Notes under the pieces: model-generated
What the model was told of the DNA's origin: nothing
The model's database searches: none
What the model saw: the letters and a program-made list of their open reading frames with translations, nothing else
Assembly: GCF_025369935.1 (NCBI RefSeq)
Contig: NZ_CP104467.1
Location: 3,417,001-3,481,000, forward strand
Length of the DNA stretch: 64,000 nt
Direction: 5' to 3'
Origin: Paenibacillus andongensis
GTDB taxonomy: Bacteria > Bacillota > Bacilli > Paenibacillales > NBRC-103111
Shown: in pieces, positions 55,181 to 63,104 of the stretch
How positions within the stretch are numbered: position 1 is the first letter of the stretch
Layout: every line of letters begins with the position of its first letter
Translations under genes and position numbers: made by a program

Positions 55181-58100
55181 TTGAAATTTAAGAGAAATAA
55201 AAATGCAGGGATTATAGCGAATATAGCTTCTCAGAGTAGCAGTCAAAATGAAAAGAATGAAGGCTTACATATCGTACGTGAAGTTAATAATGAGGCAGCT
55301 ATTATTTTCGTACATGGACTTGGAGGACATCCCTATCGTACATGGACAAAAAAGAATTGTGATTCCTTACCTCATCTTCTAGTAAAAGATGAGTCTTATA
55401 ATCGCTTCGACTTGTTCACGTTTGGTTATAAAACTGGGTTTGTATTTAAAAGACATCATTTCAAGCAAATTTCTGATCTTTTGTATACAGAAATAAAGGC
55501 TCGACTTAACCATAAAGAAATTTATTTTATTACTCATAGTATGGGGGGCGTTGTGGTTCAAAGAATGCTCATTGAGCAGGTGGAACGAAGCAATGATAGT
55601 TTTATTCAACGAATTCGTGGAATAGTCTATTTAGCTGTTCCTTTCGCTGGATCTACTATAGCGTCCATTGCTTCAAAGGCTTATGCCATCATACCGCCAA
55701 TTATTGGTGAATATACAATCTCTGTGCAAGTGAGGTCGTTGAAGATACTCAGTGAAGAACTTGCTGAACAAAGTGTGAAGTGGTTCCGTTATACCAGTAA
55801 TCAGCTTTCTCAAGTACGGCAAAAGAACATTTATGGGCAATCTGACAGGACTGTTGCAACAGCATCTTCAAACGCAGCTTACATTTCAGATACGGACGTA
55901 GTGGAGGAGAATCATCGTAGTATCTGTAAAATCGATTCTGGGAACACAGTGTACCGATTATTAATCGATTATTTTAAGCGCAAGTCAAATGAACGGGTAA
56001 ACGTTGCAGAAACCCAGTTAGATAATTACCTGCAATGGTTGAAAGCTAAAACGAACACCTTCATCGTACCAGGTATACAAATTCCTCTTCCAATTGAGGA
56101 TGCTTGGGCTGGATTGCAGGTGTTAGAGCACCCGAGCGATACACCAAGTAACTCATTGGAAACAGCCCTTGTTCACTATCATGAATGGGAAAGACTATCT
56201 CGTAATACGAATACATGGAGCGCTCAAGATGTGACAGAGCTTGGGAAACGCTTAGTTCTAATAGGAGGTCCCGGTTCCGGAAAAAGTACGTTAGCTCGCC
56301 GTACTGCCCATCGTTTGGCAAATCTCCGTCAAAAAACAGTATACGTACGGCTCTCAAACGTATGTAAAGAGATGGTTCAAGGAAAATCCTTTGAGGAATC
56401 ATTATGGTCGGTTGCAACTGATGGCTATGCCGGAGATAAGAATTTATTAAAACCGTTGTTGGCTGAACCCGATGCACTTATTGCTGATGGATTAGATGAA
56501 TGTGAGCCACATCGCAGAATGATTAGTGCCGCATTACATGAATGGACACTCGGAAGACTCAGTACAAGAGTTGTATTAACTACTCGACCGATTGGATATG
56601 AATCTACACAATTCCACACATATCATCATGCTGAGATTGTGCCGCTAAATAATGACGAAATTCATCGGTATGCCAAAAAATTGATTAGTATACTAATTAA
56701 GGTTGAGAAGGACGGGCAAGATGTATATGCTAGTTTTAAACGGCAGATGGAATCAAATAGAACAGTGAAAGTAGCAGCTAGAAGTCCGCTGTTACTCAAC
56801 TTTTTAATCCAATTAGCTATATTAGGGAAACCCTTTGGCACATATCGGGCGGAACTGTACGATAAAATTTTAGAAGAGTGGATAAGAGAAAGTGAGAGGG
56901 GTGAGCAATTGGGGCTAAATCCTCAAATTGCCATTCGATCTTTGGAGTATATTGGTTGGTTGCTTCAAAAGGCAAACGAGAATGGGATCGGTAGGTCTGA
57001 AAAAGAATTATTGCTCAAAATAACTTCTTTTCTGGAAGATGAGTTGCAATTAAAACGTTTAGAAGCACAGGGAATTGCTTCACGTTGCTTGAAATACTGG
57101 GTTGAAAAGGGTGTTTTGGAACATCTGCGCATTGGATATGAGGATGCATATACCTTTATTCATTTGACTTTTGGAGAGTTTACTGCTGCACGATATCTCT
57201 CCTCATTAGAAGACAGTGTCAAAAAGCAAACAGTTATAGAGACACACCGCTTATCATCGTGGCGTGAAACAATACTATTAGCTGGTGGTCTAGGCTCCGC
57301 TGGTCTAATCGTGGAGACCCTTTTGGCAGTGAGTACAGACCCAGAAGGGATATTCAATGATATAGTTCTAGCGGCCGCGGTATTGGGCGAAACTAGATCA
57401 TTGCCAGATAGTAACAAGAAGGTAACGGAGCGATTGATCGATAGAATAAGCTCTCCATTTCCGGTATTGTGTTATGAAGCTGTAGAAGCATTAAAAGGGA
57501 TAGCATGCCAGGAAGGCGAGTGGTTTATTTCCTTCATAGAGCCCCTCTTAACACACCAGCAAGAATGGACAAGATTGGCTGGTCATAGGTTGGCGCTTGC
57601 GGCGGGAATGCATGTTTATGATGCAAACAGTTTTTTGGAATGGATTTCGAATCCACCTCAAGAAAAAAGAATAAAGCTGCTTGAAGTTCCAACTGGCTGG
57701 TTGACTTGGAATGAAACAATTGTATTGGGTATAAGACAACTACTAGAAAGTCAAGTCGGTGACGATAAATTGCAACTAATAACTGAAGCCTTGGTCGCAG
57801 CGAAGCTAAGTATGAGATCACTGCGAGAAGTTATTGTGATATTTAAGGAATATAACCGTCAAGATTTGGTAAGTAAAATTAACGAAAAATTTTCAAGTAA
57901 AATGCCAAAGATAGATTTTGGTAAGATGGATGTCGCTATTATTAATGGTGAGCTTGCTATAATAAGGGCTGCGATAAAAGGGATTGAACAACCGCAAGGA
58001 ACTGTGGCACGAAATGAAAATGGATCACTTATCCAGATAAGTACCCTCTACCATGGAATGCAGCTCGGGGAGTGTACATTAGGTGATTTACAACCAGTTG

Positions 58101-59245
58101 TTGAAGGGATCGATTCCAAAGCTGTTGAAACGGTAGTTAAAGGCATTATGGCAGCTTTTGAGGTTCAGGAGGACGAACTTTATTCAGAAGCATTAAGAGT
58201 TTTCGAAAAATCTGATGATCGGATGTTGCTGTCTAGTCTTCCCGATGTTTTTATAGACGAGCCTAATTGGGAACGGGCTGCAGCCTCTGGATTGGACAAA
58301 GAATCTTTAGTACGTGCGCTTAGTCATCCATCGCATGCTATCGCTTATAATGCAACAAGGCTATTGGCTGCAGGAGTTGGTGGCGAGGAAGTTAAACCAC
58401 TTGTCAGAGAAATGTTATTAAAAGGGAGTGGTGCGATATTAAATTATGCAGCTGCTGTGGCTATTTTGCTTTTAGAAGAAGAGGTCCTAGACATGTTGCT
58501 ACATCGATTGGAAGACGAACATTCTGAGGGGTTCCGATATTTATACGATCTACTAAGCAAGGTCCCCGGTGTAGAAAAAACTGATCGTCTTCATCAAGTA
58601 TTAGTGAGTGGGATCGGTGATTCACATCCGTTGGTGGTGAAAGCTGCAGCCAAGGCTATCATCGATTTAGAGACAAAAATTGGTGAGGATGTTGTTAGGG
58701 AAGCTGTAGTTTATTGGAATGAGAAAGGAGTTCTTTGTGATACTCATGGTATACATGTAAAAGGCTCATCTTGCCCCGAATGTCATACTGTCCCTGAGAG
58801 CCCTCTTCCCGAATTACTGTCTTTATTAATAAACTTTAAAAGTATCACATTTGATGAAGCATTGTATTACTCCAACCATGATCGTTCGGATGTACGGGAA
58901 ATTGGGTTGAGAGGCCTATCGTACTGTTTATCCTTTGACCTTGACCACTTATATTCAACAGTCATTGATATTCATGAAGGGAGATTATCCTGGCATCTGC
59001 TTGACGCGGTCTTCAACGTAGAGCATCTAGGGGGACTAGAAATCAAGAAGCAACTGTATTCTCTAATTGAAAGTGAAAACCCGGAAGTCAGAAGAAGATT
59101 GGTACAAGAAGTGACGGAAACTCGATGGTTCAATGAGGATGAAGCCAAAACTCTCTTAGGCATTGCTTTAAGAGATATAGAACCAGATGTGCGCAATCAA
59201 GCAGTTGTAGCATATCGGAACTTAAAGAGCGTCTTTAATTGTTAA
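55181..59245 (+). CDS. Alpha/beta-hydrolase - NACHT NTPase - repeat protein, NLR-like
   Basis: 1,354 residues in three parts. Residues 35-265 are an alpha/beta-hydrolase (IIFVHGLGGHPYRTW oxyanion region, nucleophile S120 in THSMGG, acid and histidine likely in GQSDRTV and EENHRSI), like PGAP1/lipase effectors. A NACHT-type NTPase follows, with Walker A GGPGSGKST (362-370, K368), Walker B DALIADGLDE (431-440) and VVLTTRP as sensor. The C-terminal 600 residues are HEAT/Armadillo-like repeats (AAAKAIIDLETK, VRNQAVVAYRNL). Bacterial NACHT proteins are phage-defence NLR relatives; here ligand sensing by the repeats would unleash lipid or ester hydrolysis (inference). TTG start 55181 behind GGTGGGAAG. 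Confidence 0.85.
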   Translation: MKFKRNKNAGIIANIASQSSSQNEKNEGLHIVREVNNEAAIIFVHGLGGHPYRTWTKKNCDSLPHLLVKDESYNRFDLFTFGYKTGFVFKRHHFKQISDLLYTEIKARLNHKEIYFITHSMGGVVVQRMLIEQVERSNDSFIQRIRGIVYLAVPFAGSTIASIASKAYAIIPPIIGEYTISVQVRSLKILSEELAEQSVKWFRYTSNQLSQVRQKNIYGQSDRTVATASSNAAYISDTDVVEENHRSICKIDSGNTVYRLLIDYFKRKSNERVNVAETQLDNYLQWLKAKTNTFIVPGIQIPLPIEDAWAGLQVLEHPSDTPSNSLETALVHYHEWERLSRNTNTWSAQDVTELGKRLVLIGGPGSGKSTLARRTAHRLANLRQKTVYVRLSNVCKEMVQGKSFEESLWSVATDGYAGDKNLLKPLLAEPDALIADGLDECEPHRRMISAALHEWTLGRLSTRVVLTTRPIGYESTQFHTYHHAEIVPLNNDEIHRYAKKLISILIKVEKDGQDVYASFKRQMESNRTVKVAARSPLLLNFLIQLAILGKPFGTYRAELYDKILEEWIRESERGEQLGLNPQIAIRSLEYIGWLLQKANENGIGRSEKELLLKITSFLEDELQLKRLEAQGIASRCLKYWVEKGVLEHLRIGYEDAYTFIHLTFGEFTAARYLSSLEDSVKKQTVIETHRLSSWRETILLAGGLGSAGLIVETLLAVSTDPEGIFNDIVLAAAVLGETRSLPDSNKKVTERLIDRISSPFPVLCYEAVEALKGIACQEGEWFISFIEPLLTHQQEWTRLAGHRLALAAGMHVYDANSFLEWISNPPQEKRIKLLEVPTGWLTWNETIVLGIRQLLESQVGDDKLQLITEALVAAKLSMRSLREVIVIFKEYNRQDLVSKINEKFSSKMPKIDFGKMDVAIINGELAIIRAAIKGIEQPQGTVARNENGSLIQISTLYHGMQLGECTLGDLQPVVEGIDSKAVETVVKGIMAAFEVQEDELYSEALRVFEKSDDRMLLSSLPDVFIDEPNWERAAASGLDKESLVRALSHPSHAIAYNATRLLAAGVGGEEVKPLVREMLLKGSGAILNYAAAVAILLLEEEVLDMLLHRLEDEHSEGFRYLYDLLSKVPGVEKTDRLHQVLVSGIGDSHPLVVKAAAKAIIDLETKIGEDVVREAVVYWNEKGVLCDTHGIHVKGSSCPECHTVPESPLPELLSLLINFKSITFDEALYYSNHDRSDVREIGLRGLSYCLSFDLDHLYSTVIDIHEGRLSWHLLDAVFNVEHLGGLEIKKQLYSLIESENPEVRRRLVQEVTETRWFNEDEAKTLLGIALRDIEPDVRNQAVVAYRNLKSVFNC

Positions 59246-59257
59246 TGCTCGTTAACT

Positions 59258-59307
59258 AACGTCTAAGAACCTGAACTGAAATTCCACAGTTCAGGTTCTT
59301 AGACGTT
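59258..59307. terminator. Strong bidirectional terminator after the NACHT gene
   Basis: A perfect 21-base stem starting AACGTCTAAGAACCTGAACT, loop of 8, between the convergent NACHT and XRE genes. The arm is preceded by GTTAACT, so the sequence also contains a CTAACG stretch like the border motifs. Confidence 0.92.
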
Positions 59308-59314
59308 TATTGTA

Positions 59315-59671
59315 TTATTTTTGATTTCCAGACCGACCTTCAGATATCACTACTTGCACTAATTTTTTGATTAGACTTAATTCTTGATCTGAGCATGGTT
59401 TGAGTAGAACGTGTATTGAATCCAATAACTTTGAGTTCTCATACTGTGAATCCGTAAAGTTATAACCATTGAACAAATCACTGGGATCTAGCTTGAGAGT
59501 CTCGATAATCCTCTCTAAAGTTTCCAAGGAGATGTTCTTTTCACCACGTTCGATACCACCAATGTATGGCTGAGGAAGTTGAACAAGCTCGCCCAGTTGC
59601 TCTTGTGTAAGTCCTCTGTTTTTCCGAAAGTTTCTAATTCGAATCCCTACGTGCTTTGAGAGTTTGTACAA
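59315..59671 (-). CDS. XRE-family transcriptional regulator
   Basis: A 118-residue protein with a helix-turn-helix at residues 9-65 (IRIRNFRKNRGLTQEQLGEL, QPYIGGIERGEKNISLETLE) and a short helical C-terminus. Divergent from the DGQHR gene with a 136-base gap that contains the palindrome ATCTTATAAGAT (59755-59766), a plausible operator. Likely controls its neighbour or itself. Confidence 0.9.
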   Translation of the reverse strand: MYKLSKHVGIRIRNFRKNRGLTQEQLGELVQLPQPYIGGIERGEKNISLETLERIIETLKLDPSDLFNGYNFTDSQYENSKLLDSIHVLLKPCSDQELSLIKKLVQVVISEGRSGNQK

Positions 59672-59754
59672 TCTGACTCACCTCTTGTTCAAGAGTAGGT
59701 TAGCCAGGGGTTAAATTACAGACACTTATAACATATATAACCATTTGATTTTAT

Positions 59755-59766
59755 ATCTTATAAGAT
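59755..59766. promoter_or_regulatory. Palindrome between XRE and DGQHR genes
   Basis: Perfect 12-base palindrome ATCTTATAAGAT in an AT-rich divergent promoter region, 42 bases before the DGQHR start. Candidate XRE operator. Confidence 0.4.
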
Positions 59767-59807
59767 CTATTATTTTTATATACTATATATTGAGAGGATA
59801 CAACAGC

Positions 59808-60797
59808 ATGAGTACTTTGCCACAGCAGTATGTTATTGAAAATGTTCTCCAATGCAAAATGCGAGGTAAGGTCGCATATCAGAGTTATTTCCCTGCCTCT
59901 GTTGGAGTAAATTTGATCTTTGTAAAGCCATATGATCATCCCTCTGGAAAAGGGTATCAACGTCCTGTTGATGCAAAAAGATGTGCGGATTTTGCATATT
60001 ACTTATCTAAGGGCGAAGATGCTCTTTTTACTCCTATATTATTGAATGCTGGAGCTAATTGGGAATTCGTTTGTTATGATAAACACCGGCCATCATACGG
60101 TAGATTGCTGTGTAAAGGAAGAGCTTCGCTGATGGATGGCCAACATCGTGTTGGTGGAATAGAAAAATATGTGCGTGAAACGAATTCTGATATAAATATT
60201 CCGTTTCTTGCCTTTCATAGTTTAGACGAGGACGAGGAAATCAAACTATTCGATACCATAAACACGAAGGCAAAGGGGATAGGAACTTCTCTGAGTAAAT
60301 TTCTCCGCCGCGATTCTGATGATATCAGTTGGATGGCAACAGAGATGATGACAAGAAGAGAAAGTCCTTTTAATTTGATAGGAAGTATTATTGGGAAACG
60401 AACAAAAGGAAGACATGTAACGCTCCAGAACCTATATAGAACGTTAACCTATTTAATGAAAAATGAATTTATTAACAACCTGCCTAAAGAAGAAAAACTA
60501 TCGGTAGCTCTTACTTACTATAATACTCTACGTGATAAATTTCTTTTTGAATGGAAAGATTACAAGGGGTACCGAGTAACTCATATTGTATGTATTGATG
60601 CTTTATCAATTGCCGGGAGCCATGTGATAGCCTCTTCTTTAAGGGAAAATAAAAAGCAGGTAGATCTGTCAGCAATCATAAAATATGTTAATAAATTATC
60701 TGTCGAATGGTCGACGGACGGTCCGCTAAAATACGTAAAAGGTTTAAGTGGTTCGAAGAAATTAGCTGAAGAATTGAAGGATCAAATGATGAATTGA
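59808..60797 (+). CDS. DGQHR-domain protein, DndB-like
   Basis: A 329-residue protein with the signature LMDGQHRVGGIEKYV near residue 110 and FDTINTKAKGIGTSLSKFL, as in DndB and other DGQHR proteins. DndB represses or modulates DNA phosphorothioation genes; no dndC, dndD or dndE is present here, so it is either an orphan or belongs to another system. ATG 59808 after GAGAGGA is chosen; the frame upstream to 59745 is AT-rich noise. The divergent XRE regulator suggests a two-gene unit. Confidence 0.85.
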   Translation: MSTLPQQYVIENVLQCKMRGKVAYQSYFPASVGVNLIFVKPYDHPSGKGYQRPVDAKRCADFAYYLSKGEDALFTPILLNAGANWEFVCYDKHRPSYGRLLCKGRASLMDGQHRVGGIEKYVRETNSDINIPFLAFHSLDEDEEIKLFDTINTKAKGIGTSLSKFLRRDSDDISWMATEMMTRRESPFNLIGSIIGKRTKGRHVTLQNLYRTLTYLMKNEFINNLPKEEKLSVALTYYNTLRDKFLFEWKDYKGYRVTHIVCIDALSIAGSHVIASSLRENKKQVDLSAIIKYVNKLSVEWSTDGPLKYVKGLSGSKKLAEELKDQMMN

Positions 60798-60827
60798 TTA
60801 TATATTAAATATAGTAAATAGGTTCGT

Positions 60828-60893
60828 ACTAGTATTCAATTTAACATGAATACTAGTGTGTTATAAGAGCTCTGGCTAATAGCCTAGAGCTCT
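60828..60893. repeat. Two adjacent inverted repeats downstream of the DGQHR gene
   Basis: ACTAGTATTC (60828-60837) and GAATACTAGT (60848-60857) form a perfect 10-base stem; AGAGCTCTGGCT (60866) and AGCCTAGAGCTCT (60881-60893) form a second, one-bulge stem. The second could terminate transcription but lacks a long T run. The following 60894-60970 holds nothing recognisable. Confidence 0.6.
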
Positions 60894-60970
60894 ACAGATT
60901 TTAATTTTCAATTCTCCGAGATCTAATTAAATGTTCTCTAAGGTAATATGCTAAAGAGGAAGAAGTTTCA

Positions 60971-61174
60971 ATGATTGCATCTAGCAGAACCCAACAAGCC
61001 TGTTGTAATTCTCTTGAAGGGGAGCATTTTGTTGGCGATGATTATGAGAATGATTTTTTAACACCACAGAGAATGGGAATGAAGTCAATCTTCTTTGATA
61101 AATATGACACTCAGAGAGCAGGAACTGAACGAGTATCCAACTTCAATGAATTGAAGACAGCTTTATTAATATAA
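60971..61174 (+). pseudogene. C-terminal fragment of a HAD-family hydrolase
   Basis: A 67-residue frame whose part GEHFVGDDYENDFLTPQRMG MKSIFF matches HAD motif IV (GD-x-x-END-x-x-G) and the following strand. The catalytic aspartate (motif I), cap and lysine (motif III) are absent and the first about 15 residues are unrelated, so it is a remnant, not a working phosphatase. Confidence 0.7.
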
Positions 61175-61197
61175 ATGATATACGATCAACACCATTT

Positions 61198-61290
61198 AAC
61201 TAACGCGTAACGTTAGTTCAGATACTAATAAGTGAGGCTGCCGCGAAATTGGTCGGGTAGCCTCATTAAGCTATTGGGCAGTTTAGTTAT
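61198..61290 (+). repeat. Cassette-border-like unit D with hairpin
   Basis: TAACTAACGCGTAACGTTAG (61198-61217) with TTCAG, then a hairpin GAGGCTGCC / GGTAGCCTC (61233-61264), then GGGCAGTTTAGTTAT (61276-61290). It lies between the HAD fragment and the first GNAT gene; layout and flanking motifs match unit F. Confidence 0.6.
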
Positions 61291-61375
61291 AATTGTTCTC
61301 TACAGGCGATGATTGATAAAATTAGCTATTATTACTCTATGGGAATCGCCCCCAATAATTACGAAGGAGTCAATG

Positions 61376-61975
61376 ATGAGAGCTAATGCCCAATTCATTT
61401 CGAAACAAAGGCCTTTTACAATCGTCTGTAAGGATGTCATTTTAAGAGATTTTATAACTGCTGATTTAGATGCATTTCATTCCTTAACCTGGCAGCCTGA
61501 AATACATGAATATTTGCCGGGTTGGAACGTAGCGAAAGAACAGAGGAAGAATTGGTTTATAAATTATGAAATTCCAGAAAATGAACAATTTTTAAATGCT
61601 GTATCGCAAGGTAGTATCATTGGTGATCTTCGACTTCGTTTGGGAATCGTACTTAAAAATACGGGAGAGTTTATTGGTTGGTGCTGTACTGGAATCAAAG
61701 ACGAACTGCCAGCTCCAAACCGGGAGATTATGTTTGCAATCTCCAAGGACTATAGAGGCCAAAGTTACACCACACAAGCTACTCAAGGGTTAATCAAGTT
61801 TTTATTTAAGTATACAGACGTTGAGGAGCTTAGTGCCATTGCTCTCTTACGTAACACACCATCAAATCGTGTAATACAGAAGAGTGGATTTAGTTTTAAA
61901 AGTACAGTCGACATCGAAAACGAGAAATATTATTATTATAAAATTACCAAGAGTACGTGGGAAAGTATGACATAG
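61376..61975 (+). CDS. GNAT-family N-acetyltransferase (RimJ/RimL-like)
   Basis: A 199-residue acetyltransferase: ILRDFITADLDAFHSLTWQP at the start, GEFIGWCCTG, FAISKDYRGQSYTTQATQGL (acetyl-CoA loop) and NTPSNRVIQKSGFSFKSTV are the four GNAT motifs. The substrate is unknown; RimJ/RimL relatives modify ribosomal proteins, others antibiotics. ATG 61376 is 6 bases after GAAGGAG (ATG 61373 is the alternative); the frame extends to 61313 without a ribosome site. Flanked on both sides by border-like units. Confidence 0.85.
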   Translation: MRANAQFISKQRPFTIVCKDVILRDFITADLDAFHSLTWQPEIHEYLPGWNVAKEQRKNWFINYEIPENEQFLNAVSQGSIIGDLRLRLGIVLKNTGEFIGWCCTGIKDELPAPNREIMFAISKDYRGQSYTTQATQGLIKFLFKYTDVEELSAIALLRNTPSNRVIQKSGFSFKSTVDIENEKYYYYKITKSTWESMT

Positions 61976-61993
61976 TACATTAAGCTATCGAGG

Positions 61994-62065
61994 AACTATA
62001 GTTCAGGAGCTTGCTTGTTGGCAGGCTTCTTTTTAATTTTGTTGAAGTAACGTGCAGGATTCTAG
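61994..62065 (+). repeat. Cassette-border-like unit E with hairpin
   Basis: ACTATAGTTCAG (61995-62006), a terminator-like hairpin AGCTTGC / GCAGGCT followed by CTTTTT, then GTTGAAGTAACGTGCAGGAT (62041-62060), after the first GNAT gene. The 62066-62238 stretch downstream has no convincing gene; it includes TATAAT at 62101 and a 29-codon frame at 62112. Confidence 0.6.
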
Positions 62066-62238
62066 AAAATGAATAACATTTCGTGAAACCCATATTATGG
62101 TATAATCGACAATGAAGCTGCGAAAACCAGAAGAACTCACGCCTTCAGCTTCACCTTTATGGAACGGATATTTCTATATATTAGGATCTACAAAGCAGTA
62201 GTTTATTTGAAGAATAGATCACACCGCTAATGGATAAT

Positions 62239-62320
62239 AACGTTAGTTGAACGATCCAGAGGGAGCAGTTCTGCCGTGGCAGCTGCTCCCTCTTCGCATT
62301 AAAGTAACGGGCAGGATAAT
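62239..62320 (+). repeat. Cassette-border-like unit F with hairpin
   Basis: CGTTAGTTGAACGA (62241-62254), hairpin GAGGGAGCAG / CTGCTCCCTC (about 62259-62293), then TCGCATTAAAGTAACG and GGCAGGATAAT (to 62320). The outer parts are themselves imperfect inverted repeats (TCG..TTAA.TAACG against CGTTAGTTGAACGA), so the whole unit can fold into one long imperfect hairpin. Confidence 0.65.
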
Positions 62321-62366
62321 GTGGTAAAATGTGGTGGAAAATACTTGAGGAGGATTAGATGCCTTT

Positions 62367-62840
62367 ATGAATGTCAGGCATGTACTTGAATCCGACTATA
62401 TACCAGTAATTTCTGTAATAAATGACTGGTGGGGCGGTCGGCATATGGTTGATATGTTGCCAAAACTTTTTTTTCAACATTTTCAAGACACAAGTTTTGT
62501 GGCTGAAAAAGACGGTCTAATCATTGGTTTCTTAGTTGGTTTTGTCTCACAAACATTTCCGACCGTAGCATATGTTCACTTTATTGGGACTCACCCAGAT
62601 TGCAGGAAAGATGGAGTTGCAAAAAATCTGTACCAGATGTTCTTCAAGAAAGCCCGAGAGAAGGGATGTAAAGTAGTTCGTTGTGTCACATCACCAGTAA
62701 ACAAAACATCGATAGCTTTTCATACACGTATGGGATTCCTGATTGAAGAAGCAACTGGTGAAGTTGATGGTGTACCAGTTACAGTTAACTATGATGGGAT
62801 AGGACAAGATCGAGTTTTGTTTGTAAAAGAATTGCGATAG
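62367..62840 (+). CDS. GNAT-family N-acetyltransferase
   Basis: A 157-residue single-domain GNAT: FVAEKDGLIIGFLVGFVSQT, HFIGTHPDCRKDGVAKNLYQ (acetyl-CoA pyrophosphate loop), and NKTSIAFHTRMGFLIEE. Substrate unknown. GAGGAGG is 15 bases upstream of ATG 62367, with a four-codon frame ATGCCTTTATGA between, whose stop overlaps the start; translation may therefore be coupled. Border-like units lie on both sides. Confidence 0.88.
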   Translation: MNVRHVLESDYIPVISVINDWWGGRHMVDMLPKLFFQHFQDTSFVAEKDGLIIGFLVGFVSQTFPTVAYVHFIGTHPDCRKDGVAKNLYQMFFKKAREKGCKVVRCVTSPVNKTSIAFHTRMGFLIEEATGEVDGVPVTVNYDGIGQDRVLFVKELR

Positions 62841-62915
62841 TTTTTTTTGCTAAACTCCCATGGAAGAAAGAAATAACTTCAATAATCTGTGGTACCGCAT
62901 GAGTGGCATGTGTGG

Positions 62916-62971
62916 CTAACGGGCACGATAGTTTAACCAAAACAGGGAGCAGACCGCCACGGCACTGCTCC
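62916..62971 (+). repeat. Cassette-border-like unit G with hairpin
   Basis: CTAACGGGCACGATAGTTTA (62916-62935) followed by the hairpin GGGAGCAG / CTGCTCC (62945-62971), similar to the hairpin of unit F. Same order (gene, motif, hairpin) as motif A with 46483-46516. The surrounding 62841-63063 has no gene. Confidence 0.6.
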
Positions 62972-63063
62972 ATGAACGTATTCTTCTGCATATGCTTTTT
63001 ACTTTAGAAGTAATACTGCCGTGTCTCAGGTAGTTGATGAAAAATCTTCTGTCTAAGCAAAAA

Positions 63064-63090
63064 ATCCGCCGCACATCAACGACGGTTTTG
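63064..63090 (-). terminator. Probable terminator of the beta-helix gene
   Basis: On the minus strand an AAAACCGTCG / CGGCGGATTTTTT hairpin with T run lies shortly after the stop at 63105. Confidence 0.65.
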
Positions 63091-63104
63091 CTCGAATAAC
63101 AACA

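Noticed and set aside
62112..62201. 29-codon frame after a TATAAT sequence
   Set aside because: No ribosome site, no similarity, and it lies between border units where random short frames are expected.
61198..62971. Border units considered as true integron attC sites
   Set aside because: Hairpin layout is similar, but the attC core GTTRRRY/RYYYAAC pair is not found and no integron integrase is in the window; kept as an unnamed cassette-like repeat.
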